DNA of 64,000 nucleotides. Origin: Mesoterricola silvestris (GTDB taxonomy: Bacteria; Acidobacteriota; Holophagae; Holophagales; Holophagaceae). The notes under the pieces are model-generated. The model searched no databases. It was not told the origin of the DNA and was given only the letters and a program-made list of their open reading frames with translations. The position numbers and the translations under genes are program-made. The stretch lies in contig NZ_AP027080.1 of assembly GCF_030295405.1 (NCBI RefSeq), forward strand, positions 558,001 to 622,000. Direction: 5' to 3'. This document shows, piece after piece, positions 26,382 to 34,048 of the stretch (positions are counted from its first letter, which is position 1; each line of letters begins with the position of its first letter).

Positions 26382-26624
26382 ATGCCTGATGCCGAAGGCC
26401 TGCCCACGCTCACCATCTGCCTGGGGAGCTCCTGCTTCACCCGGGGCAACGACGCGATGCTGCCCCGCCTCCAGGCCTTCCTCAAGCGCAAGGGGCTGGA
26501 GGGGACCGTGGCCCTGCGGGGCGCGCGGTGCGAAGGGCGCTGCCAGCACGGCCCGAACCTGCGCCTGGGGGAGACCTTCCTGGACCCGGCCACCTGCCTG
26601 GAGGACCTGGAGAAGGCGCTGTGA
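26382..26624 (+). CDS. Thioredoxin-like [2Fe-2S] ferredoxin, first copy
   Basis: This 80-residue protein has the thioredoxin-like ferredoxin fold of NuoE and HydC C-terminal domains. Its four cysteines are in the expected spacing: C-x4-C in TICLGSSCF and C-x3-C in ARCEGRCQHGP. It should carry one [2Fe-2S] cluster and pass electrons to or from the hydrogenase-like proteins encoded around it. Its TGA overlaps the GTG of the HydS gene (GTGA), which implies translational coupling and a one-to-one functional link. A second, similar gene precedes the group B hydrogenase at 29481. Confidence 0.88.
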   Translation: MPDAEGLPTLTICLGSSCFTRGNDAMLPRLQAFLKRKGLEGTVALRGARCEGRCQHGPNLRLGETFLDPATCLEDLEKAL

Positions 26625-28306
26625 GGCCCGGACCGGTCTATTCCGAACAGGCCCAGTGCCAGGACTGCTACAAGTGCGTGCGGGCCTGCCCGGTCAAGGC
26701 CATCCGGGTCAGCTCGGCCCACGCCGTGGTGATGCCCGAGCGGTGCCTGGCCTGCGGGGCCTGCGTCTCGGCCTGCCCCAGCGGCGCCAAGCGCGTGCGG
26801 GACGACCTGCCCCTGGTGGAGGCCCTGCTGCGGGGGGACCGCCCCGTGGTGGCCTCCCTGGCGCCCTCCTATCTCAGTGAATTCCCCGGGGGGCCCGGCC
26901 GGATCATCGCCGCCCTCAAGCGCCTGGGCTTCGCCGGCGTGAGCGAGACGGCCCTGGGGGCCCAGGAGGTGTCGGCGCGGCTGGCCCAGGACCTGGACGC
27001 CCACACCGGCCGCATCTGGATCTCCACCGCCTGCCCCGTGGCGGTGGACTACGTGCGCACGTACCTGCCCGAACGCATCCCCGACCTCACCCCCCTGGAT
27101 TCCCCCCTGCTGGCCCACGTGCGGCTCCTGCGGGCGGAACTGGGGGAGGCGCCCGTGGTCTTCATCGGCCCCTGCATCGCCAAGAAGCTGGAGGTGGAGG
27201 AGGCTCCGACCCTGGCCGCCGCCCTCACCTTCGAGGACCTGCGGCGCTGGCTGGACCGGGAGGGCATCGACCCCCTGGACCTGGAGCCGGAGGGCGACTT
27301 CCTCCTGGGGCCGGCCGCCGAAGGCTCCCTCTACCCCATCGAAGGGGGCATGGCCCGGGCCACGGCCCTGAACATGGCCACCGGCGACACCCGCTTCGTC
27401 ACCCTCAGCGGCCTGGGCCCCATCCGGGAGGCCCTGGCGGACCTGCCCGCGCCCCGGGGCAATGTCTTCCTGGAACTGCTGGCCTGCCCCGGGGGCTGCG
27501 TGAACGGCCCCGCGGCGCGGCGCTCCCCGGTGGGGGCCCGCATGGCGGTGCTGGACGGGGCCTCCGAGGCCCCCGGCGCCTACCCCCGAGAACCCGCGGT
27601 GCCCCTGGAGCGGGGCTTCACCGCCCGGGTGCCGCCGGCAGCGGGGATCCCCGAAGGCCGCCTGGAGGCCGCCCTGCGGCGCCTGGGCAAGACGGGCCCC
27701 GGGGACGAACTGAACTGCGGCGCCTGCGGGTACGACACCTGCCGGGACCTGGCCGGGGCCATCCTGGGGGGCCGGGCCGAGACGCGCATGTGCGTGTCCA
27801 ACCTCCGCCGCCTCGCCGAGAAGAAGGCCAACGCCCTGCTGCGCACCCTCCCCTTCGGGGTGGTGATCGTGGACGAGGAGCTGCGCATCATCGAAAGCAA
27901 CGACCAGTTCGTGCGGCTCCTGGGCGAGGAGGCCGCGCTGGTGGCCGAGACCCAGCCCGGCCTTTGCGGCGCCCACATCGAGAAGCTCGTGGACTTCGGC
28001 GGGCGCTTCCGGGAGGTGCTGGAAGGCGGCGACGAACTCATCCGCCAGAACCTGGCCAGCGCCGGGGGGACCCTCAGCGCCACCATCTTCACCGTCGAGC
28101 CGGGCCACGTGGTGGGGGCGCTCCTCCTGGACGTCACCGAAACCGAGGCCCGGCAGAAGGAGATGGTGGGCAAGGCCGAGGAGGTCATCCAGAACATGCT
28201 CGCCAACGCCCAGGAGATCGCCTTCAGCCTGGGGCGCAACGCCGCCCGCAGCGAGGGGATCCTCAATTCCATCATCGCGGAGTTCCGGGGGCCCCATGGA
28301 GCCTGA
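26621..28306 (+). CDS. hydS: Sensory group C [FeFe]-hydrogenase-like protein (HydS)
   Basis: This 561-residue protein has two [4Fe-4S] ferredoxin motifs (CQDCYKCVRACP, CLACGACVSACP; residues 13-60), then an H-cluster domain. The cluster ligands are in STACP near 135, GPCIAKK near 182 and ACPGGC near 287. The first motif has Ala where catalytic enzymes have the proton-transfer Cys (TSCCP), as in known sensory group C proteins. A four-Cys motif (CGACGYDTC near 366) and a PAS domain (about 395-510) complete it. It is thus more likely an H2/redox sensor than a turnover enzyme. The start is GTG, inside the stop of the [2Fe-2S] gene; the end overlaps the phosphatase gene by 11 bp. Confidence 0.88.
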   Translation: MRPGPVYSEQAQCQDCYKCVRACPVKAIRVSSAHAVVMPERCLACGACVSACPSGAKRVRDDLPLVEALLRGDRPVVASLAPSYLSEFPGGPGRIIAALKRLGFAGVSETALGAQEVSARLAQDLDAHTGRIWISTACPVAVDYVRTYLPERIPDLTPLDSPLLAHVRLLRAELGEAPVVFIGPCIAKKLEVEEAPTLAAALTFEDLRRWLDREGIDPLDLEPEGDFLLGPAAEGSLYPIEGGMARATALNMATGDTRFVTLSGLGPIREALADLPAPRGNVFLELLACPGGCVNGPAARRSPVGARMAVLDGASEAPGAYPREPAVPLERGFTARVPPAAGIPEGRLEAALRRLGKTGPGDELNCGACGYDTCRDLAGAILGGRAETRMCVSNLRRLAEKKANALLRTLPFGVVIVDEELRIIESNDQFVRLLGEEAALVAETQPGLCGAHIEKLVDFGGRFREVLEGGDELIRQNLASAGGTLSATIFTVEPGHVVGALLLDVTETEARQKEMVGKAEEVIQNMLANAQEIAFSLGRNAARSEGILNSIIAEFRGPHGA

Positions 28307-29468
28307 GGCCCGCTTCATCGAGGTGGACCACTTCGGCCTGGCCTGCGGCGGGGAGCACCTTTCGGGCGACCTCTTCCACTCCCGCAGCCTGGAGGACGGC
28401 CACCGGGTGGTCTCGGTGCTGGCCGACGGCCTCAGCAGCGGCGTGGAGGCCGCGGTGCTGGCCTCGGTGACGGCCTCCATGGCCCTGGAGTACGTGGAGT
28501 GGAACATCGACACCGCCAAGGCCGCCGCCATCCTCATGGATTCCCTGCCGGTGGACCCCGTGCGCCGCATCAGCTACTCCACCTTCACCATCGTGGATGC
28601 GCGCAGGGACGGCCGCACCCGGGTCTTCGAGCACGGCAACCCGCCCTTCCTGCTCATCCGGGACGGGGCCATCCTGCCCCTGGAGAGCACCGTCCTGTCC
28701 CAGCCCCGGTGGGGCAACCGGCGCCTCATCGTGAGCGAATTCCAGAGCCGCGTGGGCGACCGCCTCGTGCTCTGCTCCGACGGGGTGACCCAGTCCGGCA
28801 TGGGCACCCCCGCCCATCCCCTGGGGTGGGGCGAGCCCCAGGCCGCGGCCTTCGCCCTGGACTGGCTGGCCCGGGACCCGGACCTCTCCAGCCGGCGCCT
28901 CGCCGAGCTCCTGGTGGACCAGGCCCTGGGCCTCGACGGCGGCGAGGCCGGGGACGACATCACCTGCGGCGTCATCCACCTGCGCCGGCCCCGGATCCTC
29001 CACGTCCTCACGGGCCCCCCCTTCGACCGGGCCCGGGACCGGGACTTCGCGGCCCTGGTGGAGGCCCCCGGCGCCCGCAAGGTGGTGTGCGGCGGCACCA
29101 CCTCCAATATCCTGGCCCGGGAACTGAACCGGGACGTGGAAATGGACCTGTCCCTCCACGACCGGGACGTGCCCGCGCCCTCCACCATGGCCGGCGTGGA
29201 ACTGGTCACCGAGGGCTGCCTGACCCTGGCCAAGGTGGGGGAGTACCTGGAGGCCGGCGCCTGCCCCCGGCGCAACGCCGCCTCGCGCCTCGTGGAGCTG
29301 CTCCTGGAATCGGACGTCATCCACTTCCAGGTGGGCACCGCCGTGAACGAGGCCCACCAGGACCCGGCCCTGCCCGTGGAACTGGACATCCGCCGCAACG
29401 TCATCAAGCGCATCGCGGCCCTGCTGGAGACGCGGCACCTGAAGAAGACGCTGCTCTCCTACTACTGA
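28296..29468 (+). CDS. SpoIIE-family PP2C phosphatase with C-terminal extension
   Basis: This 390-residue protein has an N-terminal SpoIIE/PP2C-type serine phosphatase domain (about residues 1-230). The metal-binding aspartates sit in VLADGLSSGVEAA, LVLCSDGVTQSG and AGDDITCGVIHL. The remaining 160 residues (from PRILHVLTGPPF) form a separate domain with VCGGTTSNILARELNRDV that I cannot assign. PP2C genes beside HydS-type hydrogenases are a known association in anaerobes. The 11-bp overlap with the HydS gene suggests that the PAS domain of HydS controls this phosphatase. The protein substrate is unknown; no kinase gene is adjacent. Confidence 0.87.
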   Translation: MEPEARFIEVDHFGLACGGEHLSGDLFHSRSLEDGHRVVSVLADGLSSGVEAAVLASVTASMALEYVEWNIDTAKAAAILMDSLPVDPVRRISYSTFTIVDARRDGRTRVFEHGNPPFLLIRDGAILPLESTVLSQPRWGNRRLIVSEFQSRVGDRLVLCSDGVTQSGMGTPAHPLGWGEPQAAAFALDWLARDPDLSSRRLAELLVDQALGLDGGEAGDDITCGVIHLRRPRILHVLTGPPFDRARDRDFAALVEAPGARKVVCGGTTSNILARELNRDVEMDLSLHDRDVPAPSTMAGVELVTEGCLTLAKVGEYLEAGACPRRNAASRLVELLLESDVIHFQVGTAVNEAHQDPALPVELDIRRNVIKRIAALLETRHLKKTLLSYY

Positions 29469-29480
29469 TCCGGAGGTCCC

Positions 29481-29741
29481 ATGGAACCCGTCACCGTGAC
29501 CATCTGCATGGGCACCGCCTGCGTCGTCATGGACGGTTCGCGCCTCGTGCTCCTGGAGGAGCACCTTCCCGAGCGCCTCCGGGGCCGTGTGAGGATCCGG
29601 GGCGAGCGCTGCCTGGAGCTCTGCACCCGCCACTCCGCGGCCCGGGCCCCCTTCGTCCTGGTGGACGGCGAGCCCCTGGCCAACGCCACCTTCGAGGGCA
29701 TCGTCGCGCGCATCGAGGACGTCCTGGCGGGGAGGGCGTGA
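29481..29741 (+). CDS. Thioredoxin-like [2Fe-2S] ferredoxin, second copy
   Basis: This is an 86-residue thioredoxin-like ferredoxin with the same cysteine spacing as the protein at 26382: TICMGTACV (C-x4-C) and GERCLELCTRH (C-x3-C). It should bind one [2Fe-2S] cluster and probably serves the group B hydrogenase, whose ATG follows its stop after one base. GGAGGTCCC precedes its ATG. Having one such ferredoxin directly before each hydrogenase-like gene suggests the two were duplicated as a unit and then diverged. Confidence 0.87.
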   Translation: MEPVTVTICMGTACVVMDGSRLVLLEEHLPERLRGRVRIRGERCLELCTRHSAARAPFVLVDGEPLANATFEGIVARIEDVLAGRA

Positions 29742-29742
29742 C

Positions 29743-31143
29743 ATGGCCCACCCCGCCACCACCACCCGGCTCCGGCGGGAGCTCCTGGTGAAGACCGCCG
29801 AAGCGCTGCGCGCCGGGGACCTGCCCGGGCGCGTGGACCGCTTCCCCCTGGAACTGCGCCCCCGGGGCGAGACCGCCCTGCGCTGCTGCGTGCACCGGGA
29901 GCGGGCCGTGCTGCGGTACCGGGCCATGGCCCTCCTGGGATTTTCCGTGCAGGACGAGGAGGACGAGCTGCGCCCCCTGGCGCACTACGCCCGGGACGCC
30001 CAGGCCCGCACGTCCCGGGATCCGCGCCTGCTTACGGTCATCGAGGAGGCCTGCAGCGCCTGCGTGCGCGCCGCCTACTTCGTGAGCAACGCCTGCCGCG
30101 GCTGCGCCGCCCAGTCCTGTGCCGTGGCCTGCCCGAAACAGGCCATCACCGTGCGGGACGGCCAATCCGCCATCGATCCCGCCCGCTGCGTCAACTGCGG
30201 CAAGTGCAAGGACGTCTGCGCCTTCAACGCCATCCTCCGGATCCCCATCCCCTGCGAGGAGGCCTGCCCGGTGCAGGCCATCGTGCGGGGCCCCTCCGGC
30301 AAGCAGGAGATCCGCCACGATCTCTGCATCGCCTGCGGCAAGTGCATGCAGGCCTGCCCCTTCGGGGCCGTGGCCGAGCAGTCCGAAGTGGTGGAGGTGC
30401 TGGGCGCCCTGGCGGAAGGCAGGCCCCTGGTGGCCCTCTTCGCCCCGGCCCTGGCCGCCCAGTTCCAGGCCCCCCTGGAGCACCTGGTGGGGGCCCTGCG
30501 GCGCCTAGGCTTCGCGGGGACCGTGGAGGTGGCCGCCGGGGCCGACCTGGCCGCCCAGGCCGAGCGGCGCGAACTGGAGGAGGCGCCCTTCCTCACCAGC
30601 TCCTGCTGCCCCGCCTACACGGGCCTGGTGGCCTCCCGCCTGCCGGCGCTGGCCCCCCGGGTGTCCACCACCCCCACGCCCCTGGCCTTCGCCGCGAAGC
30701 TGGCCGCCCAGCGCTTCCCGGGCCTGCCCCGGGTCTTCCTCAGCCCCTGCGTGGCCAAGCGCCGGGAGGCCCTGGGGGGCTCCGTGGAGCACGTGCTCAC
30801 CTTCGAGGAGCTGGGGGCGGCCCTGGTGGCCTGGGGCATCGAAGTGGACGCCTGCCCACCGTCCCCCGCCGATATCCCGGCCACGGACCGGGGCCGGGCC
30901 TTCGCCGCGGCGGGGGGGGTGGCCGCCGCCGTGGGGGCCGACGCGGAGGTGCTCTGCGGCCTGGGCGCCGAAACCCAGCGGCGCCTGCGGCTCTACGCCT
31001 CCGGCAAGGGCCCCGCCCGGTTCCTGGAGGTCATGGCCTGCGAGGGCGGCTGCATCGCCGGGCCCTGCACCCTCGCCGACCCCAAGGTGGCCCGCCGGCG
31101 CATCCCCGCCGCCCCGGACCGGGATCCGGGGCGGCCGGTGTGA
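29743..31143 (+). CDS. Group B monomeric [FeFe]-hydrogenase
   Basis: This 466-residue protein has an N-terminal part of about 95 residues typical of the B1 type and a cysteine-rich region with [4Fe-4S] motifs (CVNCGKCKDVC, CIACGKCMQACPF). The H-cluster domain has TSSCCPAY near 286, SPCVAKRRE near 334 and MACEGGC near 430. All cluster cysteines and the proton-transfer cysteine are present, so hydrogen turnover is possible. Group B enzymes occur in anaerobes and are thought to evolve H2 from ferredoxin, but few are characterised. Maturation genes (hydE, hydF, hydG) are not in the window. It ends three bases from the convergent SDR gene. Confidence 0.88.
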   Translation: MAHPATTTRLRRELLVKTAEALRAGDLPGRVDRFPLELRPRGETALRCCVHRERAVLRYRAMALLGFSVQDEEDELRPLAHYARDAQARTSRDPRLLTVIEEACSACVRAAYFVSNACRGCAAQSCAVACPKQAITVRDGQSAIDPARCVNCGKCKDVCAFNAILRIPIPCEEACPVQAIVRGPSGKQEIRHDLCIACGKCMQACPFGAVAEQSEVVEVLGALAEGRPLVALFAPALAAQFQAPLEHLVGALRRLGFAGTVEVAAGADLAAQAERRELEEAPFLTSSCCPAYTGLVASRLPALAPRVSTTPTPLAFAAKLAAQRFPGLPRVFLSPCVAKRREALGGSVEHVLTFEELGAALVAWGIEVDACPPSPADIPATDRGRAFAAAGGVAAAVGADAEVLCGLGAETQRRLRLYASGKGPARFLEVMACEGGCIAGPCTLADPKVARRRIPAAPDRDPGRPV

Positions 31144-31146
31144 CGC

Positions 31147-31941
31147 CTATTTGGCGATGCCCTTGGGGTAGCAGAGCCCGCCGGTGATCTCGATGGTCGT
31201 GGCGTTGAGGGCCTCGTTCTCCGCGGCGGTGCCGATGATGGAGGCGATCTCCTCGGGGGCCACCAGGCGGCCCAGGTGCACGTCCGCGAGGATGGCCTTG
31301 AGGGCGTCCTGGTTCATGCCCGTGAGCATGGGCGTGGCGGTGTAGCCCGGCGCGATGGCCACGCAGCGGATGTTGCGGATGCCGCGCATGAGGAACTCCC
31401 CGATGATGATCTTGGGCATCAGGGCGTCGGCCACCTTGGCCGAGGAGTAGTTGATCTGCCCCACCTGGCCGCACTTGTTCACGGAGGAGATGGGCACCAG
31501 CAGCCCGGGCCAGCCGCCGTTGACCATGGCCTCCGCGGCGTCCCGCATCGTGAGGAAGGTGCCCGTGAGGTTGGTGTCGATGACCGCGGCCCACTTGTCC
31601 AGGCCCAGCTTCTTGGAGACCTGGCCCGTCTCCTTGTCCAGGCTCAGCATCGTCCCGTCCCGGATGATGCCGGCGCTGGACACGCAGATGTTGAGCTGGC
31701 CGAAGGCCTCCAGGGTGCCCTGGATGAACCGGGCCGTGTCCGCCTCGCTGGTGACGTTGGCCTGGATGCCGATGCACTCGGCGCCCATCTCCTTGACCTC
31801 CTTCACCACGCGGTCGATGTTCTTCTGGACCATGTCGACGATGGCCACCTTGGCGCCCCGCTTGGCGAAGTACTTGACCACGGCCTCGCCGATGCCGTTG
31901 CCTCCGCCCGTGACGAGAACGACGCTTCCCTTGATTTCCAT
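31147..31941 (-). CDS. Short-chain dehydrogenase/reductase (SDR)
   Basis: This is a 264-residue classical SDR. The nucleotide motif TGGGNGIG lies near residue 10, a variant of NAG (SSAGI) near 88, the catalytic serine in ISSVN near 150, and the YSSAK catalytic pair near 168. It should oxidise a hydroxyacyl-CoA or reduce a ketone with NAD(P). It has an insertion around residues 100-115 (LDKETGQVSKKLGLDKW). It is preceded on the same strand by a thiolase and a small unknown gene, so a beta-oxidation-like step (hydroxyacyl to ketoacyl, then thiolysis) is likely. Similar pairs occur in aromatic-compound pathways, but nothing here proves that. Confidence 0.88.
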   Translation of the reverse strand: MEIKGSVVLVTGGGNGIGEAVVKYFAKRGAKVAIVDMVQKNIDRVVKEVKEMGAECIGIQANVTSEADTARFIQGTLEAFGQLNICVSSAGIIRDGTMLSLDKETGQVSKKLGLDKWAAVIDTNLTGTFLTMRDAAEAMVNGGWPGLLVPISSVNKCGQVGQINYSSAKVADALMPKIIIGEFLMRGIRNIRCVAIAPGYTATPMLTGMNQDALKAILADVHLGRLVAPEEIASIIGTAAENEALNATTIEITGGLCYPKGIAK

Positions 31942-31969
31942 GGTGTATTCCCTTTCTTTGGGGTTGGGT

Positions 31970-32281
31970 TCAGGACCTGGGCGTGACGCTGTCCGCGTCC
32001 CAGTGGATGAAATTGGGATGGAGCACGTCGGGCCCCACGATCTTGAGGTCGCCGATGCGGTTGGGATGGGCCACGTCCGGCCCCACGCACCGCACCCCCA
32101 CCGGGAAGACGGTGCGGATCACCCGCAGGGCCCGTGCCGCCGCCTCCTCCTCGGGAGCCCCCGGGAACAGCCCCGCGGCGGCCACGGCCGTGGCGCCTCC
32201 GGCCCGGGTGCAGAGGATGTCCCAGCCCCCGCCCCGCTTCTCGACGGTGAAAATCATATCGTTGTAATGGATGGGGTTCAT
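31970..32281 (-). CDS. Small unknown protein in the thiolase-SDR operon
   Basis: This is a 103-residue protein of unknown function. It lies between the thiolase (11 bp upstream) and SDR genes, on the same strand and with matching codon use, so it is probably expressed and part of the same pathway. It is not the zinc-ribbon DUF35 partner often seen with such thiolases, since the CxxC motifs are missing. The C-terminal third contains a doubled motif, CVGPDVAHPN and IVGPDVLHPN, separated by 15 residues, hinting at a short repeated beta element. The ATG at 32281 is reasonable. Confidence 0.6.
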   Translation of the reverse strand: MNPIHYNDMIFTVEKRGGGWDILCTRAGGATAVAAAGLFPGAPEEEAAARALRVIRTVFPVGVRCVGPDVAHPNRIGDLKIVGPDVLHPNFIHWDADSVTPRS

Positions 32282-32292
32282 GGGCGGGCTCC

Positions 32293-33534
32293 CTAGAGTT
32301 TCCGGAGGACCGTGACGCAGTTGGTGACCGCCGAGCCGCCCACGTTGAAGGCCACGCCGATATCCGCCTTGCGGGCCGGAACGCCGATGGGTTCGCCGAT
32401 GAGCTGCTTGTATATCAGGGCGTGCATGGAAGCCCCCGTGGCGCCCACGGGGTGCCCCTTGGACTTCAGGCCGCCCGACAGATTGATGGCGATGCGGTCC
32501 TCCCGGGTGAAGCGCCCGTCCAGGTAGTCGTAGCCGCCCCGCCCGTCCGTGGAAAAGCCCAGGGCCTCCGTGGAAAGGATCTGATTGATGGTGAAGCAGT
32601 CGTGCACTTCGGCCAGATCCACGTCGCCGGGGCGGATGCCCGCTTCACCGTAGGCCTTGGCGGCGGCGTCCTTGCCGGCCATCAAGTCATACATGTTCGG
32701 CCGGACCCCTTCCGCCAGGCGCTCGCAGGAGTGCCCGATGCCGGCGATGGACACGGCCCGCTTCCGATCGCTCACGTTGGCCGTCTGGGTGATGACCAGG
32801 GCCGCGGCGCCGTCCGTGACCAGGGAGCAGTCGTGGAGCCGCAGGGGGGCGGCGATCATCATGTTCTTGCACCGGCCCTTGTCGTCCACCTCGTTGAGCT
32901 TCTGGATCTCCTCCAGCGAGGCCGGGCCGTTCCTCACGTGGGCCAGGGGGTTTTCCGCCCCGTTGCGGTAGCAGAGGGCGCCGGCCGTCCAGAGCATGCG
33001 CTCCAGTTCCTCGCCGGGGATCTTGTACTGGGCCTGGTAGCCCTTGGCGTACTCCGCGAAGAGCATGGGGAAGGACATGCCCCGGGACCCCTCGGTGGGC
33101 CAGTGGGAGCAGCAGGCCAGCACATGGGTCATCTGGGGGGTGGGGAGGAGGTTCATCTTCTCCACGCCGATGACCAGCACGTGCTTGTACCGCGCGGCCT
33201 CGATGGCGTAGACCGCGTCGTAGAGCGCCACGGAGCTGGAGGCGCAGGCGCACTCGCAGCGGGTCATGGGCTTGAAGCGCAGGGCGGGGTCGATCTCCGC
33301 GGCGAGGGGGGCCACGTGCTCCTGGTTGATGAAGGAGCCCGGGGAGCAGGAACCCACGTAAATGGCGTCGATGTCCTTGGCCTCCAGGCCGGCGTCCCGG
33401 ATGGCCCCACGGCCGGCTTCCACCAGCAGATCGTAGTAGGTCCGGGTGTCCGTCATCAGGCCGGTCCTCTTGTCCTTCCGGACGAAGGCGCCGAACTCCG
33501 TGTTGTGGGCGCCGATGATGCTCGCGTTGCTCAT
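32293..33534 (-). CDS. Thiolase-family (SCP-x-like) acyltransferase
   Basis: This 413-residue protein belongs to the thiolase fold. It has a cysteine-rich nucleophile region (RCECACASSSVALYDAVYAI near residue 92), VHDCFTINQI near 310 and the conserved GGLKSKGHPVGATGASM near 345. The last motif is NVGGSAVTNC instead of the CxG of degradative thiolases, as in SCP-x-like members. It would cleave or form a 3-ketoacyl-CoA. It is the first gene of a three-gene unit with the small unknown protein and the SDR. The exact substrate (fatty acid, branched or aromatic acyl-CoA) cannot be decided. Confidence 0.88.
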   Translation of the reverse strand: MSNASIIGAHNTEFGAFVRKDKRTGLMTDTRTYYDLLVEAGRGAIRDAGLEAKDIDAIYVGSCSPGSFINQEHVAPLAAEIDPALRFKPMTRCECACASSSVALYDAVYAIEAARYKHVLVIGVEKMNLLPTPQMTHVLACCSHWPTEGSRGMSFPMLFAEYAKGYQAQYKIPGEELERMLWTAGALCYRNGAENPLAHVRNGPASLEEIQKLNEVDDKGRCKNMMIAAPLRLHDCSLVTDGAAALVITQTANVSDRKRAVSIAGIGHSCERLAEGVRPNMYDLMAGKDAAAKAYGEAGIRPGDVDLAEVHDCFTINQILSTEALGFSTDGRGGYDYLDGRFTREDRIAINLSGGLKSKGHPVGATGASMHALIYKQLIGEPIGVPARKADIGVAFNVGGSAVTNCVTVLRKL

Positions 33535-34048
33535 GGGGCGGGTCCTTTCGGTGGAGGCCCGGAACCGGGGCTCCTGGGCGCGGCTGGTTGGAGGCGGGGG
33601 GGCCCGGGACCTCCTGCAGCGTGGGTTGGGGTTATAAACCGGCTGGTTGGGTTTTTTTGGGGCGTTGGGGCATCAGTGTCTGAATCAATTACTTGAAAAT
33701 TCCCGGGGCAGGGGGGACCCGACTCCGGGCACGGCTATGGAACTGAACGGCTGAATCAGGTCTCATTCTGGTGCGGAACCGCACGCCGGTCAAGCCCCTA
33801 AATCGACGGCCGTCCCGGTTTGGCGACGCGGTTCCTGGCACCGGGCTCCGGACTGCGGGCAGACCCGTGGATGCCCGCGTCCGCGGGTCGGCCAGGGAAT
33901 TTTTTTACGTCCAGGGTGAAAAATATTAACCGCAATTGACTGTTTCCCCAAAACGTTTGTGCTAGGGTTTTTAGATCCTTCAAACAAGGTGTTGAGCCTG
34001 GGGCAGATTGAGCGCCCGGGCGCTGTTTTCGTCCGCCAAGGAGCGCAG
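33535..34048. other. Intergenic region before the TonB receptor
   Basis: The 514 bp between the divergent thiolase and receptor genes hold no convincing gene. A relatively AT-rich part at 33900-33965 contains TTGACT (33936-33941) followed about 18 bp later by TGCTAG, a possible promoter for the receptor operon. G- and T-rich runs near 33640-33665 have no obvious function. Confidence 0.45.
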
